A DNA stretch of 64,000 bases, taken from assembly GCA_025594325.1 (NCBI GenBank), contig JANHCV010000006.1:62001-126000 (forward strand), read 5' to 3'. Of this stretch, positions 51,433 through 62,045 are shown piece after piece. The translations under genes were made by a program, and so were the position numbers. This DNA comes from Blastocladiella emersonii ATCC 22665 (Eukaryota; Blastocladiomycota; Blastocladiomycetes; Blastocladiales; Blastocladiaceae). The notes under the pieces were generated by a model that had not been told where the DNA came from, searched no databases, and was given only the letters and a program-made list of their open reading frames with translations. Each line of letters starts with the position of its first letter. The stretch's first letter is position 1.

Positions 51433-53681
51433 ATGGCGCTCAACAACCTCTTCTCGTCGACGCTCGGCGCCATGGCCGGCGTCGCCCAGGCCATCAACCA
51501 GATTGGCGCCGGCGGGCCGCGCACGCCGATCGACGACTATCTCGGTGAGTTGATTCGCTCGAGTGGGTGGCGGAGAGCTGATCCGTTTGTGCACGGGTTC
51601 TAGAGAGCGCGTGCAGCCCGCACCGCATGGACCCGGACCTCGCGCTCAACCTCGAGATCTGTGACCTCATCAACACCAAGGGCCGGACATAGTGCGTAGC
51701 GTCGCTGCCGCGCGCTGGTGTGATCGAGGCGCCGGACTGACTGACGCGCGGTGCGCCACGAGTGTAGCCCGCGCGACGCGGCCATGGGGATCGTCCGGCT
51801 CGTCAACAGCCGGCACGAGACGATTTCCTCGCACGCGCTCGAGGTGCGTTCGATACGAACGTGGCGGCCAGGATCACGGCAACTGACGCTGAGTGGACCG
51901 ACCCCGCGTAGCTGCTCGACATTTGCGTCAAGAACTGCGGGTTCCCGTTCCACCTGCAGATCGCGTCCAAGGAGTTTCTCAACGAGCTCGTCAAGCGGTT
52001 CCCCGAGCGACCTCCGGTACGTCTCCCCCACGTCCAACGCCGCCACGCCGCTCACCTCTCGATCGCGAGTAGATGCTCCTCCCGCACGGCCACCGGCGGA
52101 TCCTCGAGTTCATCAACCAGTGGAACCTGACGCTGGTGCAGAACGGCAAGCACAAGGAGGACCTGCGCAACATCACGGAAATGTACCGGCTCCTGTCGCA
52201 GAAGGGATACCGATTCCCGGGCGTGGCGCAGTCGGCGGTCGCGGTCCTCAACCAGCGGAACGAGGTACGTTTGCGGGTGGGCGCGAGGGCGCGCGTTTGG
52301 AGGAAACTGACTCGGTATGCACGAGTAGACACTGCGGTCGGCGGACGAGCTCGAGGAAGAGGACGTGATGGTGAAAAAGGCCAAGCTGCAGGAGCTGCTG
52401 CGGCGCGCGTCGCCGGCCGACCTCGAGCAGGCGAACCAGCTGATGAAGGAGCTCGTCGGCTTCGTACGTTGCCCTCTGATACGCGACTCAATGCGACGGA
52501 CGCTAACCCGCATCGCTACATGCGAGTAGGAGGGGCAGGTGGACTACAAGGCCAAGGAGCGCGAGGAGCTGACCAAGTTCGAGGACAAGGCCAAGCGGCT
52601 CGAGGCGATGCTGCAGGAGGTGACGTCGCCCGTCGAGCTGCAGTCGGCGGCGATCCAGGACCTGCTGATCCACTGCAAGTCGGCGCAGGCCAAGTGCGTC
52701 AAGCTGATCGAGACGCGCGAGGACGACGACCACCTGCAGCGGCTGCTCGACCTCAACGACCAGCTCAACCGCGTCATCGGCGCGTACAGGGCCATCCAGA
52801 CTGGGACCCCGGTCCAGCAACAGCAGCAGCAGCCAACCAACACCACGCTCATCAGCTGGAGCCCGTCCACGTCGCCCGCGCACCCGCCCGCGCAGCCTCC
52901 CGCGGCGGCGGCGGCGCGTAACGGCGGCGGGAACGTCATGGACGACCTCCTTGATCTGTCGTTTGGCGCGCCACCCGCGGCCCCGCTCGCGGGCGGGTCC
53001 CTCCTCGGCGGCCCGTCGCCGTCGGCCGGGCTCGGGTTCGGCGGCGGGCTCGCGCCCATGGCCGGCATGGCGGCCGCGCAGCAGCCCGACCTCCTCGGCG
53101 GTGGCGGCGGCGAGGGCGCCATCTTCCTCGCGGCCAACACGCCGCCGACGCAGGCCACGACGCTCGACTTTGGCGGGTTCTTCGGCGGTCCCTCCTCATC
53201 CCCGGTGCCGGCGGCGCGGCAGCAGAGCCCCGTCTCGGTCAAAACGACGGGCACGGGCGGCATGGACCTGCTGGGCATGGGCCTGGCGACGCCGCCGGCG
53301 AGCGCGGGCACGCCGACCAGCAGTTCCGCGGCCACGATGCAGACGCAGACCGTGTACGACGCGAACGGTCTCTGCGTGACGGCGACGTGGGCGCGCAACG
53401 CGGCGCGCGCGGGGCAGGTGGACGCGCAGTGCGAGTTTGCCAACCGCACGCTGACGCCGATCCTCGCGCTGTCGTGGCAGGTGGCGGCGCCGCGCGGCGT
53501 CCAGCTCAAGGTCGAGCCGCTCTCGGCGCAGGTGATCCCGGCGAGTGCGGCCAAGGGCGCGTACCAGCGGTTCTCGGCGCAGGTCGGCGATGGAGCGGGT
53601 GAGCTCAAGGTCAAGTTCAAGGTCGGGTTCGCGAGTAACGGCGTCAATGTCGACGGCGAGGGCGTGTTCTCGCTCGCGTGA
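51433..53681 (+). CDS. GGA-type clathrin adaptor (VHS-GAT-GAE)
   Basis: Seven exons: 51433-51544, 51604-51691, 51768-51843, 51912-52016, 52073-52264, 52329-52463 and 52530-53681, 619 aa with exact phases. VHS domain at about residues 10-165 (MDPDLALNLEICDLINTKGR, LLDICVKNCGFPFHLQIASK, LLPHGHRRILEFINQW). GAT three-helix region at about 190-300 (ADLEQANQLMKELVG, RLEAMLQEVTSPVELQ, LDLNDQLNRVIGAYRAIQTG). A Pro/Gly/Ala hinge with DLLDLSFGAPP, a clathrin-box-like acidic-leucine motif. C-terminal gamma-ear domain from about 505 (TVYDANGLCVTATWARN ... ILALSWQVAAPRGVQLKVEP). GGAs sort cargo from the trans-Golgi to endosomes with Arf1-GTP. Introns are 59-76 nt. The micro-palindrome motif lies upstream. 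Confidence 0.92.
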
Positions 53682-54651
53682 TGGACGGTTTGGGCAGGGA
53701 TTTCATGCGGACGAATGAAGACTAGCTTGCTTGTTGTTCTCGCGGCCACGCTCATGCTCAGGGTCAAGGCTGGGCAGGGGAAGTGGAGCTAACCCATCGG
53801 CGGCCGCGGTGCGCCGCGTCGCGGGATCCACCGCATGGCGCGCCGCCGCGCGAACCATGGGCGCCCGGTCCCTGGCCCCTGGAGGGCACCATCCCTCTCC
53901 AGCGTCGCCGACGACGTGGCGACGCGTAGCACGGAGACTTGCAGCAACGTCACGGCGAAGCGGTCATGACGACGATGACCGAGCGGCCCCCATCGCGTCA
54001 TCGACCGCGGCCGCGACCACGATGGCCGCCAGCACCGACCGCATCGTGGGAGCGGTGAAGCTCACACGTTTCGCGCGCGTCGGCGGCGGCGACGGCCACG
54101 GCGGCGCGAAGATGTGCTGACAGCGCGGCCCGGAAGGATGGATTCCGCTCGGGATCGCCCTGTGGAGACCGCGATGGGCCCGCGTTGGGCGCGTGCGCGC
54201 GCTTATCAGCGGCGTCCCTTGTGAGGGTGCGAACAAGCACAGACGCCCGCGGCGAGGGCGTGCGAGGACGATGGAGCAGCGAGGGATCGGACCTGCTGCA
54301 CCGAGCGGCAAGGGCCGTGATGGGCGCGCCGCCGATCGCGTCCCGCTCGCTTCCGCCGCCGCCTGGCTGGCTGACGCAACGCACTTTCGAGGGCGAGGGC
54401 GGGCCTGATCTGCTACGCCGCAGCCGCAGGCTCTGACACACGCTCGCTCGCCTTGTGTGAAAAGTTTTCGATCGGCCGAGGCTGCCGCGGCCATCGAGAC
54501 CGAGTCTCTCGCGAGTATATAGGACCGGCCGGCCCCGCTCCCTCGACCGGTCCTAGCTCTCTGCATTGCACACACACGGCATCAACTACGCATCAACAAC
54601 CCGCGCGGCACCTCGCCCCTCTACCCTCGTCCTCGTCCTCCATCAGCAACC
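53682..54651. promoter_or_regulatory. Intergenic region with TATA box for the FAD oxidase gene
   Basis: About 970 bp without a supportable gene. TATATA at 54516-54521 lies about 135 bp upstream of the start at 54652. The following leader is C/T- and CA-rich. Frames in the region are GC-driven shadows. Confidence 0.5.
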
Positions 54652-56704
54652 ATGTCGTCGTCCGCCAACACCATGCTCACCGAGGGCCAGCGCATCACGC
54701 TGTTCAAGGAGCAGCTGACCAAGGAGCAGGGTGCGGTCGCATCTCTGTGTCGTCGTTGTCGCTGTTGCGACGCTGCTGCTCGCGTCGCCTACGGCATCTG
54801 CGTGCCCTCCCCCGCACGCGCGCCACGATGATGCTGCTGCGCCGCCGTGCGGGGCGAAGCGAGACATGCCCGCCACCGCCACGTCCACCGCGCGCCCGGC
54901 CTTCGTGCTGGAGTTCTGGAACCCATCGGCGGCGCCGCCTGGACATCATCGCACGCTGCCCGTCGTCGTCGCGATGCGCGATGCAGTTGGTGGTGGTGGG
55001 GCGCTCGCAGCCACACCGAGATGCCGTTCCTCCGGTCACGGCGGCGGTCACGGCCGTGGCGCAGCACAGCAGGAGCAGCAGCAGCAGTGAGCGGCTCCGA
55101 CAACGGCGCTCACTCTCCCTCTCCCTGTGAAGCAACTCTAACCGCCGACCATGCCCACGTCCGTAGAGGCCAACTCGATGCTCAACTGGGCGGGCACGCG
55201 CGCGCTCGCCAGCAAGTCGCAGGTTCGGTCGCCGCGGTCGGTCGCCGAGCTGCAGGAGCTGGTGCGCACGCACCGGTACGTGCGGCCCGTCGGGTCGCGC
55301 CTGACGTACGAGGCCCTGACCTCGGTGCAGTCGGCGCCCGACGCCGTCATGGTCGAGCTGTCGCACCTGCGCGGGCTCGTGTCGCTGGACCCCGCGGCCA
55401 AGACGGCCACGTTCTGGGCCGGCACCACCATCGACGAGGTCTCGGCCACGCTCAAGGAGCACAACCTGTACATCAACTGCTCGCCCGGCGTCATTGGCGT
55501 GCAGACGCTCGCCGGCGCCATCGGGACCGGCACCCACGGCCAGGGGCTCGGCCAGTCGTTCCTGTGCGATATCGTGACGCGCGTCGAGGTCGTCCGCGCC
55601 GACGGGTCGCTCGTGGCCGTCGACGGCGACGCGCACCCGGAGCTCCTCAACGCGCTGCGCATCCACCTCGGCGTGCTCGGGCTCGTCACCAAGGTCACGC
55701 TCGAGGTGCAGCCCCTGCGCGTCCTGACGTGCACCAAGGCGACCATCGCGCTGCCCGACTTCCGCGACTCGTTTGTCGAGCTCAACCGCCGCGAGGAGTT
55801 CTGCAAGGCGTGGTGGTTCCCCGACACCAACCTCGTCCACGTGTGGGCGGCGTCGCCCGCCGGTGCCGCGGACCGCGCCAAGTACGAGGCCAACGGGCGC
55901 GAGATCACGGACGTCGAGGCGGCCGGCGCCGGCGAGGACCGGCTCGCGTCCACCATCTACGCGCTCGAGCAGAAGATGGCCGCCGACACGTGCGACTCGG
56001 GCAGTGGGCGGCAGTTCGAGACGGTGCAGCGGTTCAAGAAGGCCGTCTCCGTGACGGGCACGATGCAGCAGATCTACATGAAGGGGATCCCCGTCCCGCA
56101 GATCAACTGCGAGATCGCGATCCCGCTCGCCAAGTTCGACGCGTCCATTGCCGCGCTGCAGCAGTGGCTCGCCACGACCAAGCACTCGCTGCACTACCCG
56201 TTCATCTTCCGGTGCACGGGCGCGTCGCGCGCGTGGCTCGCCCCGCACCGCGGCGACGAGCTGTGCTACATCGGGTTCCTCGTGTACCTCGCCAAGGACG
56301 GCACCGCCAAGCCCGGGTCGCTCGAGATGATGCGCGAGCTCCAGGAGGTGCTCGCCCCGCTCGGCGGCACCCCGCACTGGGGGAAGCACATGTGCCTCGA
56401 CCTCTACGCGTGGCCCGCCCTGTTCCCGCGCCTCACCGACTTTGTCCGCCTCATGGCCGCATGGGACCCCGCTGGCAAGTGGCAGAACGACTTCACCCGC
56501 ACCATGTTCGCCCCCGCCGTCAAGGCCGTCGCCGAGGAGGAGGCGGCGCGCGCCGCCGCGCAGGCCGCGCTCATGCTGCCCGCGGTCGCGCCCGCCGCCG
56601 AGGAGGCCGACGAGGAGCAGAAGCAGGTCGTCCGCGTCCGCCGGACACCGTCGTCGTCGTCGGTCGACTCGGCCGTGTCCATGAGCATGCGCGCCCGCCT
56701 CTGA
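54652..56704 (+). CDS. FAD-linked sugar-1,4-lactone oxidase-like protein
   Basis: Exons 54652-54730 and 55167-56704 (436-nt intron gtgcgg ... ctaac ... cgtag, phase 1), 538 aa. The spliced N-terminus is MSSSANTMLTEGQRITLFKE...EANSMLNWAG. A second ATG at 55151, inside the intron end, would give an unspliced 517-aa form in the same frame. The FAD-binding fold has VRPVGSRLTYEAL, SPGVIGVQTLAGAIGTGTHG and LRIHLGVLGLVTKVTLEV. The C-terminal lactone-oxidase domain has GTPHWGKHM and DPAGKWQNDF. D-arabinono-lactone oxidases make erythroascorbate in fungal mitochondria. The usual flavin-binding His in the RxxGxGHS motif is replaced here (RPVGSRLT), so FAD would be held non-covalently and the substrate may differ. 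The C-terminal 60 residues are charged and low-complexity. Confidence 0.8.
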
Positions 56705-56925
56705 AGGGTCGGGTCGCCGCACGCAGCAGTTGACAGTTTTGTTTCCCTCTTCTTGATTGCATTCCGCCCCACACTAGTACCATGATAGAACTCGTATTGT
56801 GATCAACTGCTTGTTCCGTCGGCTGATGGGAGACACGCGCGCGTGCTTGGAGCCTCGCGCGTCGCGTCGGTCCCTGAGCCGATTGGCCTGCCGCCGCCGC
56901 TCCTTCTCCCGCTCCGTAAACAGCC
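56705..56925. other. Short intergenic region
   Basis: 220 bp between the FAD oxidase stop and the permease start. The A/T-rich part near 56735-56805 probably serves 3'-end formation of the first gene. Confidence 0.4.
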
Positions 56926-58750
56926 ATGGACGAAGCGAATGAATTCAAACTGACCGCCGCGTCGGCCGCCGCCATCGCGGGGTTCCTCGTCAGCAACCTG
57001 TTCGTCGTGCGCCCGACCAGCGTCACGGTCCGCGTCCCCGCGCGCTGGTGTCCCGCGGCGCTCCTGCCGCGCAACGACGGCGGTGACGGTGACAATGGCG
57101 TGCCTGAGAAGAAGCACGCGGACGCGTCCGCCGAGTCGCTTCTGATCCGGTCCACGGCCGCCATCGCGCGCGACGCTGAGGGCGAGGGCGAGGGCGAGGA
57201 GATCGCGCTCGAGCCTGTGGGTCTCAGCACCGGCGCCGCGCCCGTCTCGCTGACCGACGACGACGACGGTGAGGACGAGAGCGCCAAACCCATGGGGTTT
57301 CGGGGGGACGGCCGCGTCCCGTTCACGCTCCCGCTCAACTACGCGACCGTCGCGCTGCCCATCGCGCTGCTCCTGACCGCGACGGGCGTCCTCCCGCCCT
57401 CTGGGTTCGCCGCCGCCGTCGCAGGCACCCCTGGGTCCCCGCTGCACCCGTGGGCCGTCCTCGTGCTGCTCGCCTCGCTCTCATACGTGTGCGTCGCGCT
57501 CGATATCACGGGCGCGCTTGAAGCGGTCGCGGTCCGGGTCCTCGCGCGCGCGGGAGATGATGGGAGGAAGGTCCTGCTCGCGGTGTGGCTGCTCACGTCG
57601 GCGATGACGGTTGCGACGAATAACGGTTCGTTTCCGCGGTGCCGCGACGTGCGAAGGAGAACTGACACCGTGGAGGAGCGTAGACGTGGTGATCCTCACC
57701 CTAACCCCCGTCCTCGCGCACGCCGCCGCACACTCGGGCGTCGACCCGGCCCGCACGCGCGGCCTGCACCTGACGCAGTTCTACGCGGCCAACGCCATCT
57801 CGGCCGTCTGGTACCTGTCGAACCCGACCAACCTCGTCGTCGCCCAGGCCTTCGCGCTCGACCCGCTCCGCCTCGCCGCCGTCCTCGCCCCCGCCGCGCT
57901 CGCGTCGCACGTGTTGCTGTTCGCCAGCGTCGCGTACTGGTTCCCCCTCCCGCGCAAGCTGCCCGCGGTGCGGGGTGAGGAGGAGCGGGTCGGGCCGAAA
58001 GACCCGCGCGGCGCGGTGGTGCACGGCCTTGTCCTCGCCGCGTGCATCGCGGCGCTGATCGTCTCGACCGCGCTGACGTCCGCGTCCGGCGAGGGCAAGG
58101 AACCCGTCCCCGTGTGGACCATCGTGCTCGCTGCTGGGCTAGCGAGTCTCGCGTGGGACCTCGCCAACGACGCTTTGCGGATCGCGCATTTCGACTTGCG
58201 CCCGTGGCCCCGCACCCGCGCCGCGCGCAGCCGGTTCCCGCTCGGCATTTTCCCGTTCCTCGTCGGTCAGTTCGCGCTCGTCGAGGCGCTCGTCGCCACG
58301 GGCGCCCTCGCCCCCGTCGCGCGCGGGCTCGCGTGGGCCGCGATGGTCGCGGGAGGCGGCCCGCTGGCCGCGGCGGTCGCCGTCGGGTGTATCGCGGCCG
58401 CGCTGTGCGCCGTCATGAACAACCTCCCGACGACGGTACTCCTGGTGCGCGCGATGCAGCACCCGGCGTGGCGGGATGAGGTTGCGGGGGAGGGGGCGGA
58501 CGGGGTGCATGCGGCGGCGGTCGCGGCGCTCGTCCTCGCGAGTAACACGGGACCCTGCACCGCGCTCGCCGGGAGTCTTGCCGGACTGCTGTGGGCGCAG
58601 GTGCTCAAGGGGTTGGGCGTGAGCGAGGAGGTGGTGCCTGGTGCGTTTGCGCGGATCGGGGTGCGCGCAGCGGTGGTGCCGGTCGTTGTTGGGTTCTTCG
58701 TGCTCGGCGCCACGGTCGCGGCGGCGCCCGGGTTGTTGTTGGGAGAGTAG
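56926..58750 (+). CDS. ArsB/ion-transporter-superfamily membrane permease
   Basis: Exons 56926-57625 and 57684-58750 (58-nt intron gttcgt ... actgac ... cgtag), 588 aa. Hydrophobic segments: one near residues 9-29, then an acidic soluble loop of about 90 residues (GEGEGEEIALEP; DDDDGEDESA), then a dense set (FTLPLNYATVALPIALLLTA, VLVLLASLSYVCVALDITGA and others) continuing through exon 2. The splice joins AMTVATNN to DVVILTLTPVL, recreating the T-N(D)-x-x-V-x-x-x-T-P motif of ArsB/CitM-like permeases. Other family-like motifs are SNPTNLVVAQAF, NNLPTTVLLV and SNTGPCTALAGSLAGLLWAQ. These proteins export arsenite or carry di/tricarboxylates or silicon; the substrate is not predictable here. No ArsA or other arsenic gene lies nearby. 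Confidence 0.78.
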
Positions 58751-58858
58751 TGGGGAATGGATGCGGTGGGAGTGATACAGACTCGCGTGTATGTGTGAGA
58801 TGAGGGAGGCGTGGTATGGTACAGGATGAGATGCGGAAGCGTAGTAGACGCGGCGGGT

Positions 58859-59503
58859 CTAGTACGCGGCGGGCAGGATGGCGCGGAGGACCTTGGGGAA
58901 CACTACATGCCGCGACATCAGCAATCATTGACGCACAAACCCGCATCGAACGGAGCGTACCCGCGAGCGCAAGACGGCGCCCAAAGAAACGCGCGGCGAA
59001 CGGCAGCATGACCGTGGTCAGCATCATCTTAAAGTCGCCCATCTGCTTCTGGTACTCGCGCTCGAGCGCCGCCCACTCCTCGTCGTCCGTGTCGAGCCCG
59101 CTGTAGTCGGCGACCGACCCGTCCGCGTCGCTGTCGCTCCCGCTCGACGTGTGCTCGCCGCCCGCCAGATCCTCGAGCCGCGCGCTGCTGCGGCGGCGCA
59201 CGGAGGTCGGGAGCGGCGTCGCGGCCGCATCGGCCTCGGTCGGCGAGCGCGGGACGGGCGTCGTCGCGGACTCGGCGCCCTCGGGAAGGCTACGCGAGGG
59301 ATGCGGATCAGCGCACGCGTAGGGGTGGGAGGGGGAGGCGGGGCCCGGCGTACATCTCCTCCCAGGTGCGCGACGAGGTCATGGACTCGGTCGTCAGGAT
59401 GTAGCCCTCAGTGTCGATCTCGGACGCTACGCCGTGAGGGGCACCGTCAGATCGCGCGGCACGACGGGCGCGCGGGAAAGTTTCATTGCATACGCGACGA
59501 CAT
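58859..59503 (-). CDS. Small tail-anchored-type membrane protein of unknown function
   Basis: Four exons: 59503-59494 (only 10 nt, ATGTCGTCGC), 59426-59354, 59289-58961 and 58902-58859, 151 aa with exact phases. The N-terminus is MSSPSEIDTEGYILTTESMT then SSRTWEEI. An acidic Ser-rich middle (EHTSSGSDSDADGSVADYSG) leads to LDTDDEEWAALEREYQKQMG. The C-terminus is a hydrophobic/amphipathic segment MMLTTVMLPFAARFFGRRLA then LAVFPKVLRAILPAAY, compatible with a C-terminal membrane anchor (mitochondrial outer membrane or ER). I recognise no named family. The exon structure is supported by each join restoring a sensible frame and by tag acceptors throughout. Confidence 0.65.
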
Positions 59504-60329
59504 GGTTTCGGTGCTTCTTTCTTTCCTCGTTGCTGGTTCAGAGAGAGAGGAGAGCGGAGGGTGCCCGAACGAGGAGCAGCGTGTGGCGGCGGCGAGCGGG
59601 AGAGGAACGCGAGCTGCCAGCCGCGTCACCTGAGGGATGCGCCACGCGCGGTACGTTTGCTGATCAGCCCACAACCGCTCCTCGCCCGCCGCAACAAAAC
59701 GGGTCGGCGCCCCGCGCAACCTAGCTTGAACTTCATACGTACCTTGTCAGGTCGTGGGGTTATCTCGAAGGCTCTGCGGCGGCCGAGGAGGCTCTAGCAT
59801 CGCACTGCCGCTAGGGGATCGCCTCGGTCTCGGTGGTTCCTTCGGGGCTGCCGATTGGCGCAATTTTTGCTATTGCCTCCGTGCGCTCGTCGCACGGGGG
59901 CTCAGGAATCTCCATCTCGCGATGACCCGCGATATGTTGCTACTTTGGCCTACGACTGTACACATGACCATGAACACGTTCGCTCCTTCCGTCGCTCCTG
60001 AACGGTGAATTAGACTTGTTCTCGAGTCAAACGACTAGCTTGCTTCCGGCGAGCCCTCTGGATGCACGACGCCGTGTCGCGTAGCAGCGATCAATCAGGT
60101 CTGTGTTCCGAGGTGATATGATCTCCCCGCCCTACGTTTCTTGATCGTGGTCCCACTCGCACCCGTTCTTGCACGCGTTGTACGCGCTCTTTCACAACGC
60201 CTGCAGCCGGGCGATGTGTTGTAAGTCCCCAAGGTCCGCCGTGGGCGTTCGCACTCGGCCAGAGCTCGCCAGGAGGCTGCAGGATGGTTCCTTGACATCG
60301 CTCGCTCTCCCCAGAGACAACACGTACGC
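59504..60329. other. Intergenic, no gene seen
   Basis: About 830 bp. The first part is the promoter of the small membrane protein gene. The rest becomes A/T-richer, marking entry into the last accessory island. Frames here are short and show no motif. Confidence 0.45.
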
Positions 60330-60986
60330 ATGGAACCAATGAAAACCACGCGCAACTTGGTGCAACTACGACTCGTCCAAGCTGAGGATCTCCTTACGCG
60401 TGTAAACTTGCGCGGCGGGCGAGTTGCGCGACGCAGCGAGTTCGCCGTGACACGGGTTAGCCGAGACTTGCGCGCCCACGCTCTGGACGAGTCCGTTGGC
60501 CACGCTTCCTTCCCGTTTGCTTTGCCCGCGGCCTCGCTCTCTTCCCGTTTACTTCACCCGCGGCCCCGCTCGCGACATGTGTGGACTCTCGCCGCGCTTC
60601 ACGGCCTTGCCCCTGCTTGGTGGGCCATCTTCCGTGATCAGGCCCGCGCTCGCCGCACCTGGATCCGCGACGACTTTGATGTGACGCAACTCGACTTTGC
60701 CGCGCCAAACGACCCGACCGACATGACCAAGCCGTACAAATCGGTCAGTTTCGACAAGGACCACTTGGTCGTGCTCGCGTCCCGCTGCCGCGAGAAACCA
60801 TCTGGGCACAATACTAAGGACCACTGGCCCGACTGCGCGCACGTCTTTGCGCGGCTGTCTTTGCACTGTCGTTGCCTGGTGGGAACTGCATCTTGCATTG
60901 ATCTCGCTCCGTTTTGCGAGGTGGTGGCCCTGCGTGTGCTCGTCGACTTTTGTGAAAGTCCGCGGGTGAGAACGGAGGGTGACTGA
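60330..60986 (+). pseudogene. Truncated paralog of the F-box-like gene at 62046
   Basis: An open frame of 218 codons whose middle aligns with the 62046 gene: ALDESVGHASFPFALP versus ARDESVGHALFLAFNK, WWAIFRDQARARRTW versus WWAVVRDQACVHRTW, DVTQLDFAAPNDPTDM versus NVTHIDFAAPSDPTDQ, DHLVVLASRCREK versus DHLVALALRRREV. The N-terminal F-box part is not recognisable, and a low-complexity stretch has been inserted after ASFPFALP (PAASLSSRLLHPRPRSRH). The frame ends after about 200 residues against 597 in the paralog, so it is probably a decayed tandem duplicate, although a short expressed protein cannot be excluded. Confidence 0.6.
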
Positions 60987-61509
60987 GCTTCAACTGCGTG
61001 AGCAAGTCCGCGTTGAATGGGATGCCTTGAAAATGGCGCGAGCGTGTCGTGCCGCTGGGCAAGACCAATGGCGGCTGACGGATGAGGTGGTGGATCGAGC
61101 CGCCGCCCACGTTGCGAGACACGCCCGCGAGACGCGTCGCGAAAATGCGTGACCTGATCAAGGGCAACTATGCCACAGCTCGCGCTCGCCTTCCCTCGAC
61201 CGCCGCCACCCGCGCTTCCATTCCTGCTTTCGAAGACCACAGCAATAGACGAAGAACGCATGAAACTCGATGCAACATGTTCCATGAACCCCGTTTTGTC
61301 GTCCTCTGAACAGTAGCGAAGCACGCGCGAGTCGCTGCGGCCGCTCGCGTTTTCTCCTGCCGCTCACGCATCGTCCTGACCGTTTCCTGGAAACGCGAGC
61401 TCACTGCTCAGCGAGTTGACAGAGGTTGTGCTGATTCGTGACCCAGCAAGCGCGTCGCCGTGCCGTTCCTATAAAGAGACGCCATCACCGGACTACGCTC
61501 ATTCTCCGC
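60987..61509. other. Intergenic, no gene seen
   Basis: About 520 bp of A/T-richer sequence. It may contain further remnants of the truncated paralog, but no frame aligns convincingly. Confidence 0.4.
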
Positions 61510-61857
61510 ATGCCCGTCGAGGATCGCGAGAACGCAATCGCGTCTGGCCCGCCGCCCGAGTGCGTCCAGCTCTTCCGCCTTGCAGACTCGGTCCTCAAAC
61601 GTCGCGACAAGCAGCAGCTCGACGAGCTCGTAGTTGCCACTGCGATCCTCAAGGATTCCGAGGCGCTCGTCTCTGAGCTCCAAACCACTCTCAACACCAT
61701 GTCGACGATGCTGGACCAGGCTCGCCGGCAGAATGAGTCGACTGGGCGAATCCTTCGCAGTGTTTGCGCTCGCGTCGACGCAAACTACACCTTTCAGAAC
61801 CCGTCGTTCCTGGACGAGGTTAGCGGCGTGGATGACCTCAACAGCATCGATGATTAA
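61510..61857 (+). CDS. Small coiled-coil protein of unknown function
   Basis: 115 aa, intronless, from MPVEDRENAIASGPPPECVQ; the frame is open further upstream without coding character. Residues 20-85 are strongly helical with heptad-like Leu/Val spacing (LFRLADSVLKRRDKQQLDEL, LVSELQTTLNTMSTMLDQAR). The C-terminus is acidic (FLDEVSGVDDLNSIDD). The overall pattern resembles subunits of small hetero-oligomeric coiled-coil complexes (kinetochore DASH-type or BLOC-type), but no family signature is firm enough to name. It lies between the truncated and intact F-box-like copies. Confidence 0.55.
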   Translation: MPVEDRENAIASGPPPECVQLFRLADSVLKRRDKQQLDELVVATAILKDSEALVSELQTTLNTMSTMLDQARRQNESTGRILRSVCARVDANYTFQNPSFLDEVSGVDDLNSIDD

Positions 61858-62045
61858 GAAGTCTTGATAACGAATACAATTTTTGCACTCTCCCAGAATC
61901 AGTCAGCGAATTGAGTGATCAAGTGACGGCTTAGGGAGTGCCAAGTCAAGAACGCGATGCGCCACCGCGTGACAGAGTGGCGGGTGAGTTCACACGGCTG
62001 ATCGCACTGCTGCTCGCCTCTTCTCTCGCTTCAACCCGCGGCACC

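Noticed and set aside
54704-56722. 672-residue minus-strand frame opposite the FAD oxidase
   Set aside because: Antisense shadow; composition R/H/V/L typical of complement of biased codons.
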